Shown here piece by piece: positions 10,980-23,767 of a stretch of DNA of 64,000 bases (positions are counted from its first letter, which is position 1; every line of letters begins with the position of its first letter). Source of the DNA: Diphasiastrum complanatum (lineage: Eukaryota > Streptophyta > Lycopodiopsida > Lycopodiales > Lycopodiaceae); assembly GCA_029204225.1 (NCBI GenBank), contig CM055092.1, forward strand, positions 80,980,778 to 81,044,777, written 5' to 3'. The notes under the pieces are model-generated. The model saw only the letters and a program-made list of their open reading frames with translations. It did not search any database and was not told the DNA's origin. Made by a program: the position numbers and the translations under genes.

Positions 10980-13798
10980 CCATGGCACCGAAAGGGCGTC
11001 TTTTGGGAGCTACTGCCCCTCTTGGCCAACGAGTCCACCTCATCCTCTTCCGCAACCTCATCTTCATCCGCATCCCCCAGCCGATAGGAGGGAGAGACAT
11101 CTCCCCAATCTACCCACCAACCTGCTGCTCGTGCCTCGCGCACACTTTCGTAGTATACCACTTACCCCTACTCACGGGGGAGTACGAGATTGCCTCTCTT
11201 TGCACTGACGGTTGCCTCACAGTCCCGACTATTGCAAGTCTCCATAATATGCAAGTAACAATCTTCCAGGACCTTGCTCAGGTTGAGCAAGCCTTTTCCA
11301 CCTTTGCCACCGACACTTTTATCGTAACCTACAAAGGGCAGGACCATGCGATCCCCCACGACCCGCGGCTGATTTCAATAGCTCTCACTCTTCTGCACTC
11401 CCGGCCACCTACCAGCCACCCACACACTTTCCAAATTCGACATATTCACATTTTTCCATCTCGACCAAGATGACATTAAAACCAAAACCAACGACGGGTA
11501 CCTGACCTTGAGACTCAACAATCCAAATCTCTGTGATGCGATAAAGTTTTTATCCACCATAATAATTGTGAGTTCCCACTGTCCCCTCTGCGTCTCCAAA
11601 CAAGTCATCATCATGACAACAATGATGGGAGGACCGGACACCGGCCAGCCTATCCTCACAAGATCCCCTCGCGCAATTGTTGGCTGACCAATTTTGCCAC
11701 TCAACAAATGGTCTTGGAGTTGAAAGTCCGGCAAGCTGACCAACAGTTGCATGCCATCCAAGCTGCCCTCAATCAAATGGTAGTGACTGCAGAAGAAGAA
11801 ACACTGGCCAAACAGAAGCTGCAAAAGAAGCACGCCGAGTATTACAAGGACCACTCTGCCTATGTGCTACAAACTTATTAGGTTAAACAAAAGCTTCATG
11901 ACGCTATGCTCAGCACAGATACAAAGCCCTATGCACCATGCTCCAAGAAGATGAGCAAGCGCTCAAGGCAACTAAAGGCCAATTAAGAATCATAAAGAAG
12001 CAGTTCAACGTCGTTCTAGAGTTTTTCACTACTCTAGACAACAATTTACCATTTATTTTTCAATATTTGATTAGACAAGTTTTTTATTATTTCTCTTTGC
12101 CTTTCCCAGCTTTCTCCCTCTCTAATTTGAATCTCATTCATATTTATCAGATTGCATCGAAGGCCAATAAAAATATTTTTGTTTTTGTCGTCCTTACTGG
12201 CTTTATCTAGGTTAAGGATTTTGGCTATTTTTGCGATGTTTTTGGGAGTCCTTCGTTCCGATTTGTAACATGCCTTTGTGGCATCATTAATTTTCCACAT
12301 GATTCGCGCTTCCAATTGGAGCTAGATCACATGCATCAAGCCCCCCTCTTTGTTCCACCTCCGTTCATCCCTTCATCTTCATAACATTAGCAAGTGAGGT
12401 ATGTGCCGGAGTACCAGTCCACAAGATCATAGAAGCATGCCGACGCCCTCGCAGAGCACATTAAGCACTGCCAGAACCATTGTCGCCACACTTCCTGACA
12501 CCTTCCGTCTCGCCTATAACGAGCTCAAGGCCCTCTATTATGACTGCCATCAATACCATCCCACCACACTCATCATTTGTTACAACGCGGCCTTGGCACA
12601 TTACAATACCATTGTCCAAGATCCATCCATCAGGCATCCATGCTAGATTTCTAATTTTCCATTCATTGAATCCACCTCCACCTTCGATTACCACAAGCTT
12701 CAGCTAACGTTTTCCCATTTCGACCTCCAAACTGGAGGAGACCGCACCTTCGACCAGGATCTTCAATACGCCTCACAAGCCGAAGACACCACCTCCCTTC
12801 CGATCGATCTTAATATGCCGCCTCTTGAGCTTGCAACTCCTTCTCGTGCCATCTCACCATCTCACGCCACCTCACCATCTCGTGCCAGTTCTCCTCCTCG
12901 TGCTTCTTCGCCACCTCTCACCTCTTCATCACCCCCGAAATCTGATCCTCCATCAACTTCCACCATTCCTCCATGCCCAGTCGACAACCTTCTTGATCCT
13001 ATGGCAGTGGATAAACATTGGTATAATAAAGTTTTTTCCGTACCTGATTTAGAACAACCGGTGTTCTTCATAAAAAAATATCCGTATATCACGACCAGAG
13101 GTGGCTATACCTTACCCGGAAAGCTCGAGGAGCTACTCAAGAAGAAACTGACCGATATCCTCGTCTGCATCTCCAACCAGAGTGGAGGAAGGCGGCACTT
13201 TTGCGCAAGCCAGAGATTATTAAAGAAAATCTAACGACACTGGTAGAATTATGGGCAGCTCCATCGTACAACCCATTCCATGCCCAGAAGGAGAGTTTGG
13301 TCAACGTTGAAAACTCCAAGCGTCGGGGCCTATAATTGGCCAGTGATAAAGTCAGACAAGGGTTGGAGCATGGCAATCGATGTTCAAAGGGCCCTCAACC
13401 ACTTTTTGACCGACATGGCTAACTCTCCAGATCCCATCATATTGGAAGCCTACTACAACGTGGAGACATTTCCTGATAGCTGCCAAAGTGGATACTAGGT
13501 GGGATCTGTGCTTCGGAGAGTACTGCTTCATTTCAAACAAAAATTTTAAGACACCGGCCATCATGGACCAAATTCCCTTGTACCGGACCTACCGTCATTT
13601 GTCAATATTGCGAGGTTGGAAAGATGGTACACAACATGTTTCCTTGGGAAGAAGCACCCGACGTTTGGCCCAATACGCTCGCAATCCACAACGCGCAGCC
13701 AATTGTGGTCCCGTTTCGTCCGCACAGTTGCTGAAACCCATCGAAAGGTCTGCGACGCCGAAGACGCCAAGGGCAAACAACTAAAGCAGGCTCCGTGA
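10980..13798 (+). pseudogene. Decayed coding-like tract of unknown family
   Basis: Several plus-strand open stretches in different frames have protein-like composition: 10981-11473 (begins MAPKGRLLGATAPLGQRV), a helical, coiled-coil-like segment at about 11690-11880 (LELKVRQADQQLHAIQAALN, ends at a stop), and 12650-13234. The last contains IDLNMPPLEL followed by a Ser/Pro-rich run of SPSRASSPPRASS type repeats, then a globular-looking part (DKHWYNKVFSVPDLEQPVFF). A last open piece ends at 13798 (ETHRKVCDAEDAKGKQ). Frames change at least four times. I do not recognise the family. A gag-like structural protein of an unclassified retroelement or a dead host gene are both possible. The upstream TATA-like palindrome and repeats could be its old leader. 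Confidence 0.35.
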
Positions 13799-13799
13799 A

Positions 13800-14740
13800 A
13801 CAAATCTCACCACCTAGTATCTTCTTTCAACAAAAAAGAAGAGAAGTCCAAAAAAATATCAACGGAATCATCTTATTTTTCTTGTTTTTCAAGCTCATTC
13901 ATTTTCTATTTATTTAATTTTTTAGTTCTTTATTTGTACATACACCTTCTCTGTTCCCCCCCCGCTACAAGAGTTGATTCTTAAGAGAGCTCAAAGCTAT
14001 GACGTGGTCATTGTTGGAAAATAAGTTGTGTAGTAGTCGAATAACTATTTGATAGTGAATTGTCAACTGAATAGTTGATAGCAGTAGCAACAATTAATGT
14101 GATAACAAAAATGATTAACTATAATCACAATTACATCTATAGTATCGTTCACAAGTGCGAAAAATGAACGACAATTGGATCATTATTCCAGTATTTAAAA
14201 TCAAAGACTTAGATCATAATAAGTAGGAATAACAAAAATAGTAGAACAAGACCAAAGGTGTGGCAGAAGTAGTACGTATTGATGAATGGTGAATTACAGT
14301 TGCTAAATGCTTCCGCTATCTACTTTGATTGCACTATGATATGTGCTTATTTTTCCATAAATTTTGCTATTACTCAGACTATAATCGCAATAGCTTATTA
14401 TTAATCAGTCTACGCCTATGGTGGATCAGAGAGGAGAAGAAGAATAACGTGGGGCTATGGAATTGGACCCGAAATGTAGCAGATAAGGCTCCACTATTTA
14501 ATCTGGTTTTAGTCGAGTTTGGAACCCTCGACAGCCCCCCATCGACTTTTGGTCGATTCAAATTTTGTTCAATAATCCCCCGAATTTAAAACTGTGTTGA
14601 CAATACGTGTATTTTTGTAAACAGTCTCGATACCTCCAACGCTGTCTCGATAATGCGAGCGAAACTGCAAACCACACATAAATTGGTTCCACATTACAAA
14701 TGATTTCAAAGATGAAATCTAACAATTAAAGCAAGTATAA
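13800..14740. other. No gene confirmed
   Basis: AT-rich sequence. An open frame at 14329-14589 (plus) has no recognised motif and I do not call it. Confidence 0.4.
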
Positions 14741-14742
14741 TT

Positions 14743-14900
14743 GAAGAGGGAGTGTGAAAAATTGTCAACTTATAATTGGTTATTTTTTTAGAGGCCAAAT
14801 TTGTAAATAACCTTGACATGATTTTTTGACCCATGTTTTTTAGATTGGCAATTTTGGCCAATATAGCTAGTTCAAGTTACATGGTGACTATTTTAGAGTA

Positions 14901-14908
<8 letters not shown>
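14743..14908 (+). repeat. Possible Copia LTR start (fragment)
   Basis: The purine tract GAAGAGGGAG (14743-14752) followed by TGTGAAAAATTG matches the junction of the C2 and C1 3' LTRs. Only this junction is similar; the sequence upstream is not recognisable as pol. The fragment runs into the (GA)n array. Confidence 0.4.

Positions 14909-14996
<88 letters not shown>
14909..14996. repeat. (GA)44 microsatellite
   Basis: An uninterrupted GA dinucleotide run of 88 bp. Confidence 0.97.
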
Positions 14997-14999
<3 letters not shown>

Positions 15000-15480
15000 C
15001 TCATTGAATAACAAATATGATATGAAAAAGCTCAGATCGATGTGCAATCACCTCACACGATCTAGGCATGATTAAAGGAAGCCTGGATATCAATAAATTC
15101 TAGAGAGAGAAAATGACTTTCTAGAGAGAGAAAACGTGCTTTACCAGCTTTAGCAGAGCACTTGGCATGAGGGGAGGTGGCGAATCCCACCAATGCTATA
15201 GGGGAGTGCGGGTTGCGACTCAAGGTGAGCTCCAACCAAGTCTCAGCCTCCCTTGCTGGAATGTTGTCTTGGCGCGCGCCTTGGCATGCCAGCGCCCCAG
15301 AGACTAGGGTCGGTCACACACTTGAAATGTAACCTTCTCAGATTTATTAATAAAGTGAGATTTTCCTCAAACTAACTCTGATTACCTTCTGGGTTTCAGT
15401 GTTCGGTAAAAGCGCCAGTTGTAAGGCCGCTTCAAACTTTTTGATCTGGCACATAGTTGAGGCTCGTATCTCGGGACGCC

Positions 15481-15547
15481 AGCAGTATGCCGTCGGGACC
15501 ATTCGGTCCAAGGCTCCAGCGGTATGCTGTCGGGACCATTCGGTCCA
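15481..15547 (+). repeat. Tandem duplication, 37 bp period
   Basis: A 30 bp unit containing GTCGGGACCATTCGGTCCA occurs at 15481-15510 and 15518-15547 with two base differences. Confidence 0.85.
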
Positions 15548-15649
15548 GGAACTGGTTGTCTTCATATCTGTTGCGGCTTGTGGTTTTGAGTGTTCCTTGC
15601 ATGAACGTGAATGGGTTAAGCTCTTGGGGAACGGGCTCAAACTTGTCGG

Positions 15650-15960
15650 CTGAGTTGGATGGCTTGCTTGGGTGGAAGTTACCTGTTTATGGCTGACCAG
15701 TCTGGCGTGGCGCCAGGTTGGCTTCCAGCGCTCGTGACGAAACTTTCAGTTGGTTAAGTCTGGTGTAAGTCAGACCACTTGCTTGGAATGGATGTTACTC
15801 GTTTGTAACGAAGCTTCGAGTTGGTTAAGTTTGATGTATGTCGGACGGCTTGCTTGGAGGGAAGTCACCCACATCAGGACCCCCGATTTGGCATGGCGCC
15901 AGGTTGGATCTCAATGTTGGTTTCCGAACTTCAAGTTGGTTAAGTATGATCGTTGTTGGC
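15650..15960 (+). repeat. Diverged tandem units with GTTGGTTAAGT core
   Basis: The core AGTTGGTTAAGT appears near 15749, 15820 and 15933, each followed by TNTGATG or TCTGGTG words. GGCTTGCTTGG or ACTTGCTTGG recurs near 15661, 15777 and 15847. The units are about 70-110 bp and clearly diverged. No coding potential is recognised. Confidence 0.55.
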
Positions 15961-16138
15961 GAGTTGGCTGCTGGTATTGCAAGTGAGTTTGGACGGCACG
16001 AGTTGAAGGCTGAGAAGCTAAGTCGTGGTTCCCGGCTCTCTTTGGGATGCCTTTGCGCTACAGGTGGACTTGGAAAGGGCCCCATGTCACTATGCAACGG
16101 TTGGGGTTCGAGCCTGCGCCTGCCGGTCACAGTCAACC

Positions 16139-16182
16139 AGTGTACTCATAGGCCGTGCTCAGTGTACTCATAGGCCGTGCTC
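16139..16182 (+). repeat. Perfect 22 bp tandem duplication
   Basis: The 22 bp unit containing ACTCATAGGCCGTGCTC occurs twice without a gap at 16139-16160 and 16161-16182. Confidence 0.95.
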
Positions 16183-16365
16183 TGATGGACAAATCCATGT
16201 ATTTTTAAAAATGCCGATTTTCAAGAAGGCCGCATCCTTCTAAAATATTATCATGACGACGCTTAACAAATTTTGCGGATTCCATTCCTTTGACTATGCC
16301 AATTTTTGAGGGCACTCACCCAAACACACCCACCCACTCTCAATGGAGCCCATTACCTCCCACCT

Positions 16366-16500
16366 TCAATTTTTTTTTTTTCCAAAGCACTTTCTGTTTT
16401 GCCCGCGCTTTTGTTAAATTTTCGAAAACTACGATCCGCTTCTCTTCTTCTTCTTCTTCTTCTTCTCTCCATATCCAAACCCTTCTTCTTCTGCGAACAT
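16366..16500 (+). promoter_or_regulatory. Pyrimidine-rich leader upstream of the SKA3-like gene
   Basis: A T-run (16370-16381) and a (TTC)n/(CTT)n tract (about 16440-16466) precede the first exon by about 250 bp. Pyrimidine-rich 5' leaders of this kind are common in plant genes. The actual transcription start cannot be read from the sequence. Confidence 0.35.
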
Positions 16501-16720
16501 CCTCGCAGGTGAAGATTCTGCTCGCAAATACAACCTCGAATTTCCATTGAACAAGTGCACTACAGGTAGCTCAGAAAGTAGCATTCGCAAGCGTGAATGT
16601 GAGAATTGAGACTGTGGATCATCTTGATTTGTCCTCGTATATCAAGTCTCTGTGAATAGGAATCGAAATTTCAGAAGGTGGTGCTTGATTAATATGCGGA
16701 GTTTATGAATTAGCGGAAGC

Positions 16721-19598
16721 ATGGAAGAACTGGAACATTGTTCTCGCATAGTATCGGCATTTTGCAAGCAGCTACAGGAGTTCTGTTCGCACTTGCACAC
16801 TTCTTGTACGGATCTTCGTACCATGGTGATGCAAGTGCCTGCTCCCCTGGCTGATGGTAAAGCCTGTGATGTAGCTTTTATTGATGGCTTTCCGCAGACG
16901 CAATAAATTATCCTTGAGAATTTTCAGTTCTGTTGTCAAGATCTCAAGGAGCAAATTCTAAAAAATTGACGTAAAGCACACACTAAACCTTCATCAACTT
17001 GGTTTCGGCAAGTTGCGACACTAAAAAACCTATTCACAACTTTAACGTCACTGATTTTTGTTCCATTGCAGATGCAACCTCTTTGCTGGGCGATCTTAAT
17101 GTTCGCATCTCACAGACTAACACTGAGGTAGAAGCTTTGAAGGGCTTAACGTTAGGGAAAATCTCGTTCGAAGAACTTGTAGGGCATTGTATGGAGTTAT
17201 ACAAGGAGAATGAGGTGGCAATAAATCAACTGGAAAGTCACTTGACTCCTTTTGGATATGTATCAGGTATAGTGCCTCTTACTTGCTATTTTGAGGTTAA
17301 TTGGAATGCATTTGTTGATACTATCTCTTCTGAAAGGTATAATTTCACTAGTTTCTTCCATGTTTTTCTAATTTTATATCTGGTCTTCTGATAATGCATC
17401 TCGAGTCAGTTCAGATGTAAATTTTTATGTTTCGGTCACACTCATCACTTGAGATGCCTGATGCAGGACCAAACACTAAAGAAGCATGTTGCATACAGGA
17501 TGCACCTGTCTGCACCTTGGTGGACAAAAACTCTCTCTTACATGTCGACGAACCGGTCAATTTTCAAAAAATTTCCCATTTATGGATTGTTGATAGTTTG
17601 AAAACAAAAGTTAAATGTTCCGAGATGGCCGGTGCTCCACTGGTTGCAACAGCTGCAGCTATGAGTTCAACACCTTTGCCTTATTCTTTCATCAAACAGA
17701 GGGATGATCCAGTCATCGATCCTTTGTAAGGGCACCCGATTTACACGTTATAATTGTGTTCGTGCATGTGAGACTAATCTTGTATCTTACCATCTTATTC
17801 ATTTTTTCACTTAAAACTGTTCAAATTTGTACAGAGATTCAAGCTGTTTAAGCATAAACGATTTTGGATTGTCTGCTGCAAGCCTGGCAGCATTATCTCG
17901 TGAAGGCTCGTATGTTTGCCCATTTTTCTTGAATTGATTTTTATATCAATCAGCAGGAATAATAATTTTATACTTAAATCTTGCTCTGAAGTGTGATTCG
18001 AAAGTCAGATAATGAGTGAGTGCACGATTTGCAGTTTAAGGTCACGAGGGGCTTCACATAAAAATTGGTATTGTCTGTTCAGAAGTTTCTGCATATCATA
18101 TATATCGGAACATCTCTTGGGGAATAGGGTCTTAGCGCGTTCACATATATTTTTTAATCGTGCATCTTTCAGAGGCTTCTCCAAATGAAATCAATTTCAC
18201 AGAAAAGTCTGAAAGTGAGTACTGTGCAGAGGACGTTCGTGCTGCCATTGATTTGATGATGCCCAAAAGGTAAGAAATCTCTTATTCTATCACTGCAGAA
18301 TCAGTCTGCAACATGTCAAGATACAGCTTCCAATTTCTGGTGCACATTCATGGACGCAGGGAAGAAATCTCAGAAAAATTTCAAGCTGTTATCACATGCA
18401 ATAAGAAAAGTTCAGAAGAAATGCAGGTTACTCCTCCCGCTAGCCATGTGAAACAAATCAAGCAATGCTCGCCAAACAAAGAATATTTTGAGGGTAAACA
18501 GTGTGGTCACACTATATCTCAAGACTATCATTCAATGCAAAGGATATTGGCTCTGTGGTAGATCTTAGTGTTTAATGTCATTTCATACATTTTTCATATA
18601 CTCATGCTCCTAAAGTACCATATACAAGAATACCTTTATGTTTTCCTCTCAAATCTTACAGAAATCTATTGACATATTTGCAGAGAAGTTTGGTCCTGCG
18701 CTCATAGCAGAGGTCAGTATTGATGATTTTAACAAGTGTCCTACATGGCTCAGATGGCAAGTTTCACTTCAGGTATGGAAGAAAGTCGTATACTTGTATC
18801 ATGAGTAGTATAGTTTGAGAGCAGCTGTGAAAAGAATAATTTTATTCCATCTACATTTTGTAAATACCACTTCTTGCCGCTTAAAGCAGCACAATTGAAG
18901 ATGAGATAAATTTAATCTTAGAGTATAGACATTTTTTAATGACGTCACAGTTTGGTTTAACACCACGTTCTAACGTTCTAACCAAAATTCTGTGGACCTT
19001 TTCCAGCTCACGTTATCATCCTTGAAACATATTATTTCCTCATACTTCAGTCTATCTTCTGTTACTAAGGAAGATTGGAGAATATGATCTGAAAGTTAAA
19101 AATCTAAAATTCTTAGGTTCTTGTTTCTAGAAATTTTGATTCTTAATCATTTTTTCTGATGCACACAATGCCCTAAAGTTTGATGCTTGAGCAGGAATTG
19201 AATAATTTTGTTAACAAGTTAAATGCTTTGGTGACAACCAAGGATGTTGTGGATGATTCTATACCACTCAGCCAAGATGATTTTATGTCTCTGGGTGTTG
19301 GTGAGTATTACCAAATAAGTTGATGCTTTAGTCATTAGCTGCTTGCTCTTTGTGAAGGTATACGATATGATTAGCTTCTGAAGGCTACATATTTTGCATA
19401 TGCTTACTAGTACCTTCTGAAATCAACCAAGCATTTGCTACTTACAATTACTACCTGTCTGGTAAGGAATGGCTGAATTTTGTTTGTTTTCGTGCAGGAG
19501 AAAAGATTCAGAAGGCTTGTCTGTTACTTTTAATCAGGTTGGAAAGGCTGGCGACCAGTCATAATACTGGCTCTACAACCTATTTTGTGAAGAAATAG
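16721..19598 (+). CDS. SKA3: SKA3-like kinetochore protein gene (multi-exon)
   Basis: SKA3 is part of the Ska complex that links kinetochores to spindle microtubules in mitosis. Exons I can support: 16721-16856, 17072-17266, 17467-17725, 17835-17909, about 18175-18269, 18360-18557, 18662-18772, 19195-19300 and 19498-19598, nearly all with GT..AG introns. Exons 1-2 give an N-terminal helical domain ending in the family-like pattern ELYKENEVAINQLESHLTPF. Exon 4 gives INDFGLSAASLAALS, like the conserved DFGL element of SKA3. The last three exons form a C-terminal domain (SIDDFNKCPTWLRWQVSLQ, then DDFMSLGVGEKIQKACLLLL). Phases agree for exons 1-4, 5-6 and 7-9. They do not agree at 4/5 and 6/7, so I have missed something or the gene is damaged. 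The start is the first ATG in the helical frame. The family call rests on remembered patterns. Confidence 0.6.
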
Positions 19599-19599
19599 T

Positions 19600-22185
19600 G
19601 CTTCTCTTGCCATTTAGTTCCCTTCATTGGAGGAGTAATATCCCTGCTTTTATTAAAAATGATGAGAAAACCCATGATCATACAAGAAGATTAAAGTATT
19701 TAAAATAATACCGTAGCAAAAATGAATCAAAGAACATCATTGTGCACATTTGAAATTTGTATTTGCTAAAAAGCAATGTATGTCATATGACTCTACTTAA
19801 GGTGCTTTTTGGATCCAGGTTTGATTTTTACATGTCATTCATTCTGGTTTATTTTGATTAATTTGTAGAAGATTTGGACATTCACTTATTCAGGTGCTTT
19901 TTCTATTCATATTCCTATTTTGCATTTGAATTTTGCATGTAATGCAAATCACAATATGGTGAGGTGAATCAGTTGATGAAGACAATAGGCTTGAATGCTT
20001 GTCTATGCCAACCAAAGTTACTAACGTATTCACAAAACAGCAGATGAAACAGAATGATGGAGCAACACGCTATTATTAGATTGTATGATGCTCCAATTAA
20101 GGATTTAACAACAATCTGGCAATCCATTGCCTTGCAGGCCCTCTAAGATTACTATGCTTTTGGAGTTCTCCTTTGAAAAAGCTTACAATCTATATCATCA
20201 AAAGCTACCAAATGAGAACACGTTAGGAGGAATTAGTCTCCTAATCTTTTGAATAGGATTGATTGCCCAGCCATAAAGCCTTCTAAGAAAAATGTAGTGG
20301 TCCTTGACTTATGGCCCAAATATTTTTATATTTTGGGTTTATAAGTTTGAATAGTAAGACCATTAAGCCAATTAATCTTGATTGCTTTCTCCTAACTCTC
20401 CCTTTTGGAAGAAACTATTTCAATTTGCTGAATTTCATCTTTCCCAGGTTGTTTGAATCAACCCTTGAATCAACAAGAAAAAAAAAGGTTCAAACCTTTT
20501 CCTGATTCAAACCAAGCTAGCCGGTTTGAATTGGTTCAATTCAAATTGGCGTGTAACCTTGGTACAAGGTGCTTCTTAAATGAATATATAGAAGAGAGTA
20601 TTCTCAAAAGAGATGTCTTAGTGTTAGGCTTCACGTGGCTATGTTTGGCCTTACCCTTCATAAAAGTGATTAATTTGGTATGTTGGTTGTACAAATTTAT
20701 GAAAAGTTTCATTGAATGCTAGTGTGCTTGTGTTGGGCATTGAAGACGTGAGAGATGACGCAGCACTTCGTTCCATGTATATATGATGAGAATGATGGTT
20801 TAACTTTGGGGGTGGGCTCCATTAGATTGAAGATTGCACATTTCTTTTGTTACATTGAGTTCTATCCTTCATCGATGTCTACATGATTAGTCTAGGGAGT
20901 CAAACCAAGACTTTACTGTGTGGGTGGCTGAAAAAATATATTCCATATATGGAAGACTTCTTTAGGTACCTATTGTGGAAGAATTTTAAGTTGGCAAGTA
21001 GTTTGTAAGTTTATTAAAGTTCTCAATGTTAAGAAAACCTTTTTGGAGTTTCCCTCCAAAAACCTATATTTCAAGAACTTTTTCGGTTTTTCACAAGGAT
21101 GACCCTCAATACATGTTGGTTATACATTATCTTATGACCTAAGAAAACTTGCAAGTTTTTGAGCATCGACTTTTGGCAAAAGTTGTTGGTTCCATTCTTG
21201 GACTTTGTCGGCTTTTTCGGACAATGGTTTTCATTGTATTTTAAAGTGCTTGCTATTCTTTTCAAGCATTGAAACACCTTATGTTTTTGTGTGAGCCAAC
21301 TCTAGGTTTATTATAATGTTAACTAGTTTGTGTAAAACTTTTTCGATTAAATGCTTATCTTTGTCTTTTATAATGGCCTATGCACCCAAGATAATCTGGT
21401 TGGAGTTCAATGTATGGGTTTTCATAAGATTTTTTTTTCATGTAGTGTTTAGAAGGTAATTTTATACCTAATTTTTACATAGAAAAACTATAGTTATGGA
21501 CAATGCAATTCTCTTTGAAGTCATGAATAAGAGGAGTATACTATGGGTGTTAATAGAAAGATAGGCTTTGTTTATGGTTTTTTGTCTTGCATCTTATTGC
21601 AAAACATGTTTTTGCAAAGAAAAAAATTTCATGTTATGTTGAATTGATCCCGGAAGCGGCCATGGCAAAAGCATTACTAGTCGTTACAACAATCACTTTT
21701 GAAGTCAGCAGCTATGGAAGAAGAGCATGGAGCTATTGCATTGCAAGCATTGGCAGTGGTTGGCTGTGCACTACATGACTTTCATCACTCGGAAGTTTAT
21801 GTTGTTTATTTTTGAATAAATAATGAGTAACTTAAGTTACAAGAGAGGTTTACGCTTGAAATGTACTCAATGGTCTTACATACCTTTGGGTATTTTAAAG
21901 ACATTGGTATTCTCTCTCTCTCTCTCTCTCGCTCACGCGCGTGCCCACATTAATCATGTGCTCGATACATACACATTTAGTACATTGCATGTCTATATAT
22001 GCATGTGTAAGTAGATAAATAAAGAAAAGGGTACATACATTGTGCATTCACTTAAGGCAAAGGTTCATAAATAGGAGTATGTTGTACATCCTTTGTGACA
22101 AATCTCAATGTTCTTGAACTACATAACACTAGAAATTATGTCTGGAAAATATGTGTAGAGGCTGCTACACCACACCATTGAATGA
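19600..22185. other. Intergenic, no gene seen
   Basis: AT-rich DNA between the tail-to-tail SKA3-like and BASS1-like genes. Open frames here (for example 20311-20505 and 20453-20722) lack motifs. A short CT run lies at about 21911-21930. Confidence 0.5.
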
Positions 22186-23739
22186 TCAACTGGATTCCGT
22201 CATCAACATGCTTCCAGATCTAGGAACTTCTAGTTTTGAGCTCATTCGCCAGATTCCTGCCAGGATGCTGCCAAACACAGAGTGACATACACTTGAGATT
22301 GCACAAGGTACTGCTGTCAATGGGTTACCAAAATGCTGCCCAGCAAGGACTACTCCAAGCACCGAATTCTGCATTTAAGTAAAATTTCAAAAAGTTTAGA
22401 ATGAGTGAACTAATTCTAACACGCATGATGCTTCTGGTGAAAGTTTCAATCACCGCACTTGTCTAAACACAACCTAATCTTATTACTGCCATTTCTTGAA
22501 ACTAGAGACACTTTAAGTTGAATTTTTTTCTTGATATATACGATGCTTAATGCAAACCAAATTCAGATTAGATAATCCTTTCTAATTATGTTACCAAAGT
22601 TGAAAAAGGTCCAAGTCAAGACAAAAGGGGATATCTTTAGTTTTGATCCTGTCAATACTTTCCTGCATACCAACTTCGAAGGAAATTGTACGGAATGTTG
22701 ATTCTTCAAATCCCAGCAGCTTTGATAGCATATAACCAAAGAGGAATCCTGCTGCATGAAGTGCCACAACTGCCACAAGAACTTGGAACCCTGATGAAAC
22801 AATTGCACTAGCATTTTGAGCAATGGCACTAGCACAAATGGCTGCAATTGTGATTACAGCTACGGTTGGAGCAATTGGTGATATTTTGCTGACCGCACTA
22901 GGGAAGAAGTGTGACATTGAAGCTCCAAGTAAGACGGGAAGCAGAACAACCTGCATAGAGTTCTTGCTGCTTTCAATTGTTAGGGGTCTTAAGATAAACA
23001 AATATAGCATCATAAAAAGCTACCAAAGTGGAATCAGTATGGTTACAGGTCCAAATTTTGGAAAAGCAAACACAGACTAGCAGCTGAACTTCTGTTACAA
23101 ATCAGCAACCTCTACTTGTTTCAATTGCAACTCGCGATTGTTTTATTAACTTGTTTCAGCTTAGATTCAGTAAGATACAACAGATTGCCTACAGAGATGA
23201 TCATCCTTCCCATGAATCTCACTGCTCTAAAGTTCTTGATATATGCATTTGCAGAAAAGAAAAGAAAAACACCTCAGTGTTCAGTTAAAATTCAAATGAT
23301 CGTTAACATAGGAAACACAGCATTCCTTCTATGAGCCATCAAGAATATGTTTTGGAAGCAAATAGGGAGTGGATAGGCTAGTAGACTAGTCCAGAGATCA
23401 TCAAACGTGCAAGATGGGTTGTTGAGGTAAAGCATGATATGAATTGATTCTCTTGTCTGTTCAACCGCTTAGGAAGTTGCATATGTGCAGAACGCCGACA
23501 ACGTAAGATGGTCACTGTAAGTCTGCCGTATACATCACATGGATGAATCATGCAATGCTTGTGTGACTAAGTAGGGCAAGCTTTAGCATCAAAAGCCACT
23601 AGTTCTGATGGTAGAATGTGAGAAGTTAACAAGAATGCCAAGATTCAAATCCGACCTGGAGGGTAGAGGCAAATAAAGAACCTGCATCAACTGCAACATA
23701 TTGCCCGGCAATTTTTGATGTTAAAAGGGGTGTCATTAT
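22186..23739 (-). CDS. BASS1: BASS1-like plastid Na+/metabolite transporter, 3' exons
   Basis: The bile acid:sodium symporter (BASS) family are multi-pass membrane carriers; plant members lie in the plastid envelope. Three exons read on the minus strand. 23739-23656 encodes MTPLLTSKIAGQYVAVDAGS (28 codons, phase 0 at both ends). 22950-22663 encodes 96 codons with membrane segments and SAIAQNASAIVSSGFQ, ending FEVGMQ. 22368-22186 encodes NSVLGVVLAGQHFGNPLTAV and GSILAGIWRMS, ending at a stop. AGQYVAVDA and QHFGNPLTAVPC fit BASS1 better than the pyruvate carrier BASS2. Acceptors are good (TTTTGCAG, TATGCAG, AATGCAG). The donor after GMQ reads CAG|GAAAGT, where GT would be expected; use of GTATTG four bases later would insert one residue. 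The next upstream exon found is 19.6 kb away. Confidence 0.8.
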
Positions 23740-23765
23740 CTGCAAAACCTCAATATTATAAGAAA

Positions 23766-23767
<2 letters not shown>

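Noticed and set aside
20311-20722. Two overlapping plus-strand open frames
   Set aside because: AT-rich chance frames without motifs.
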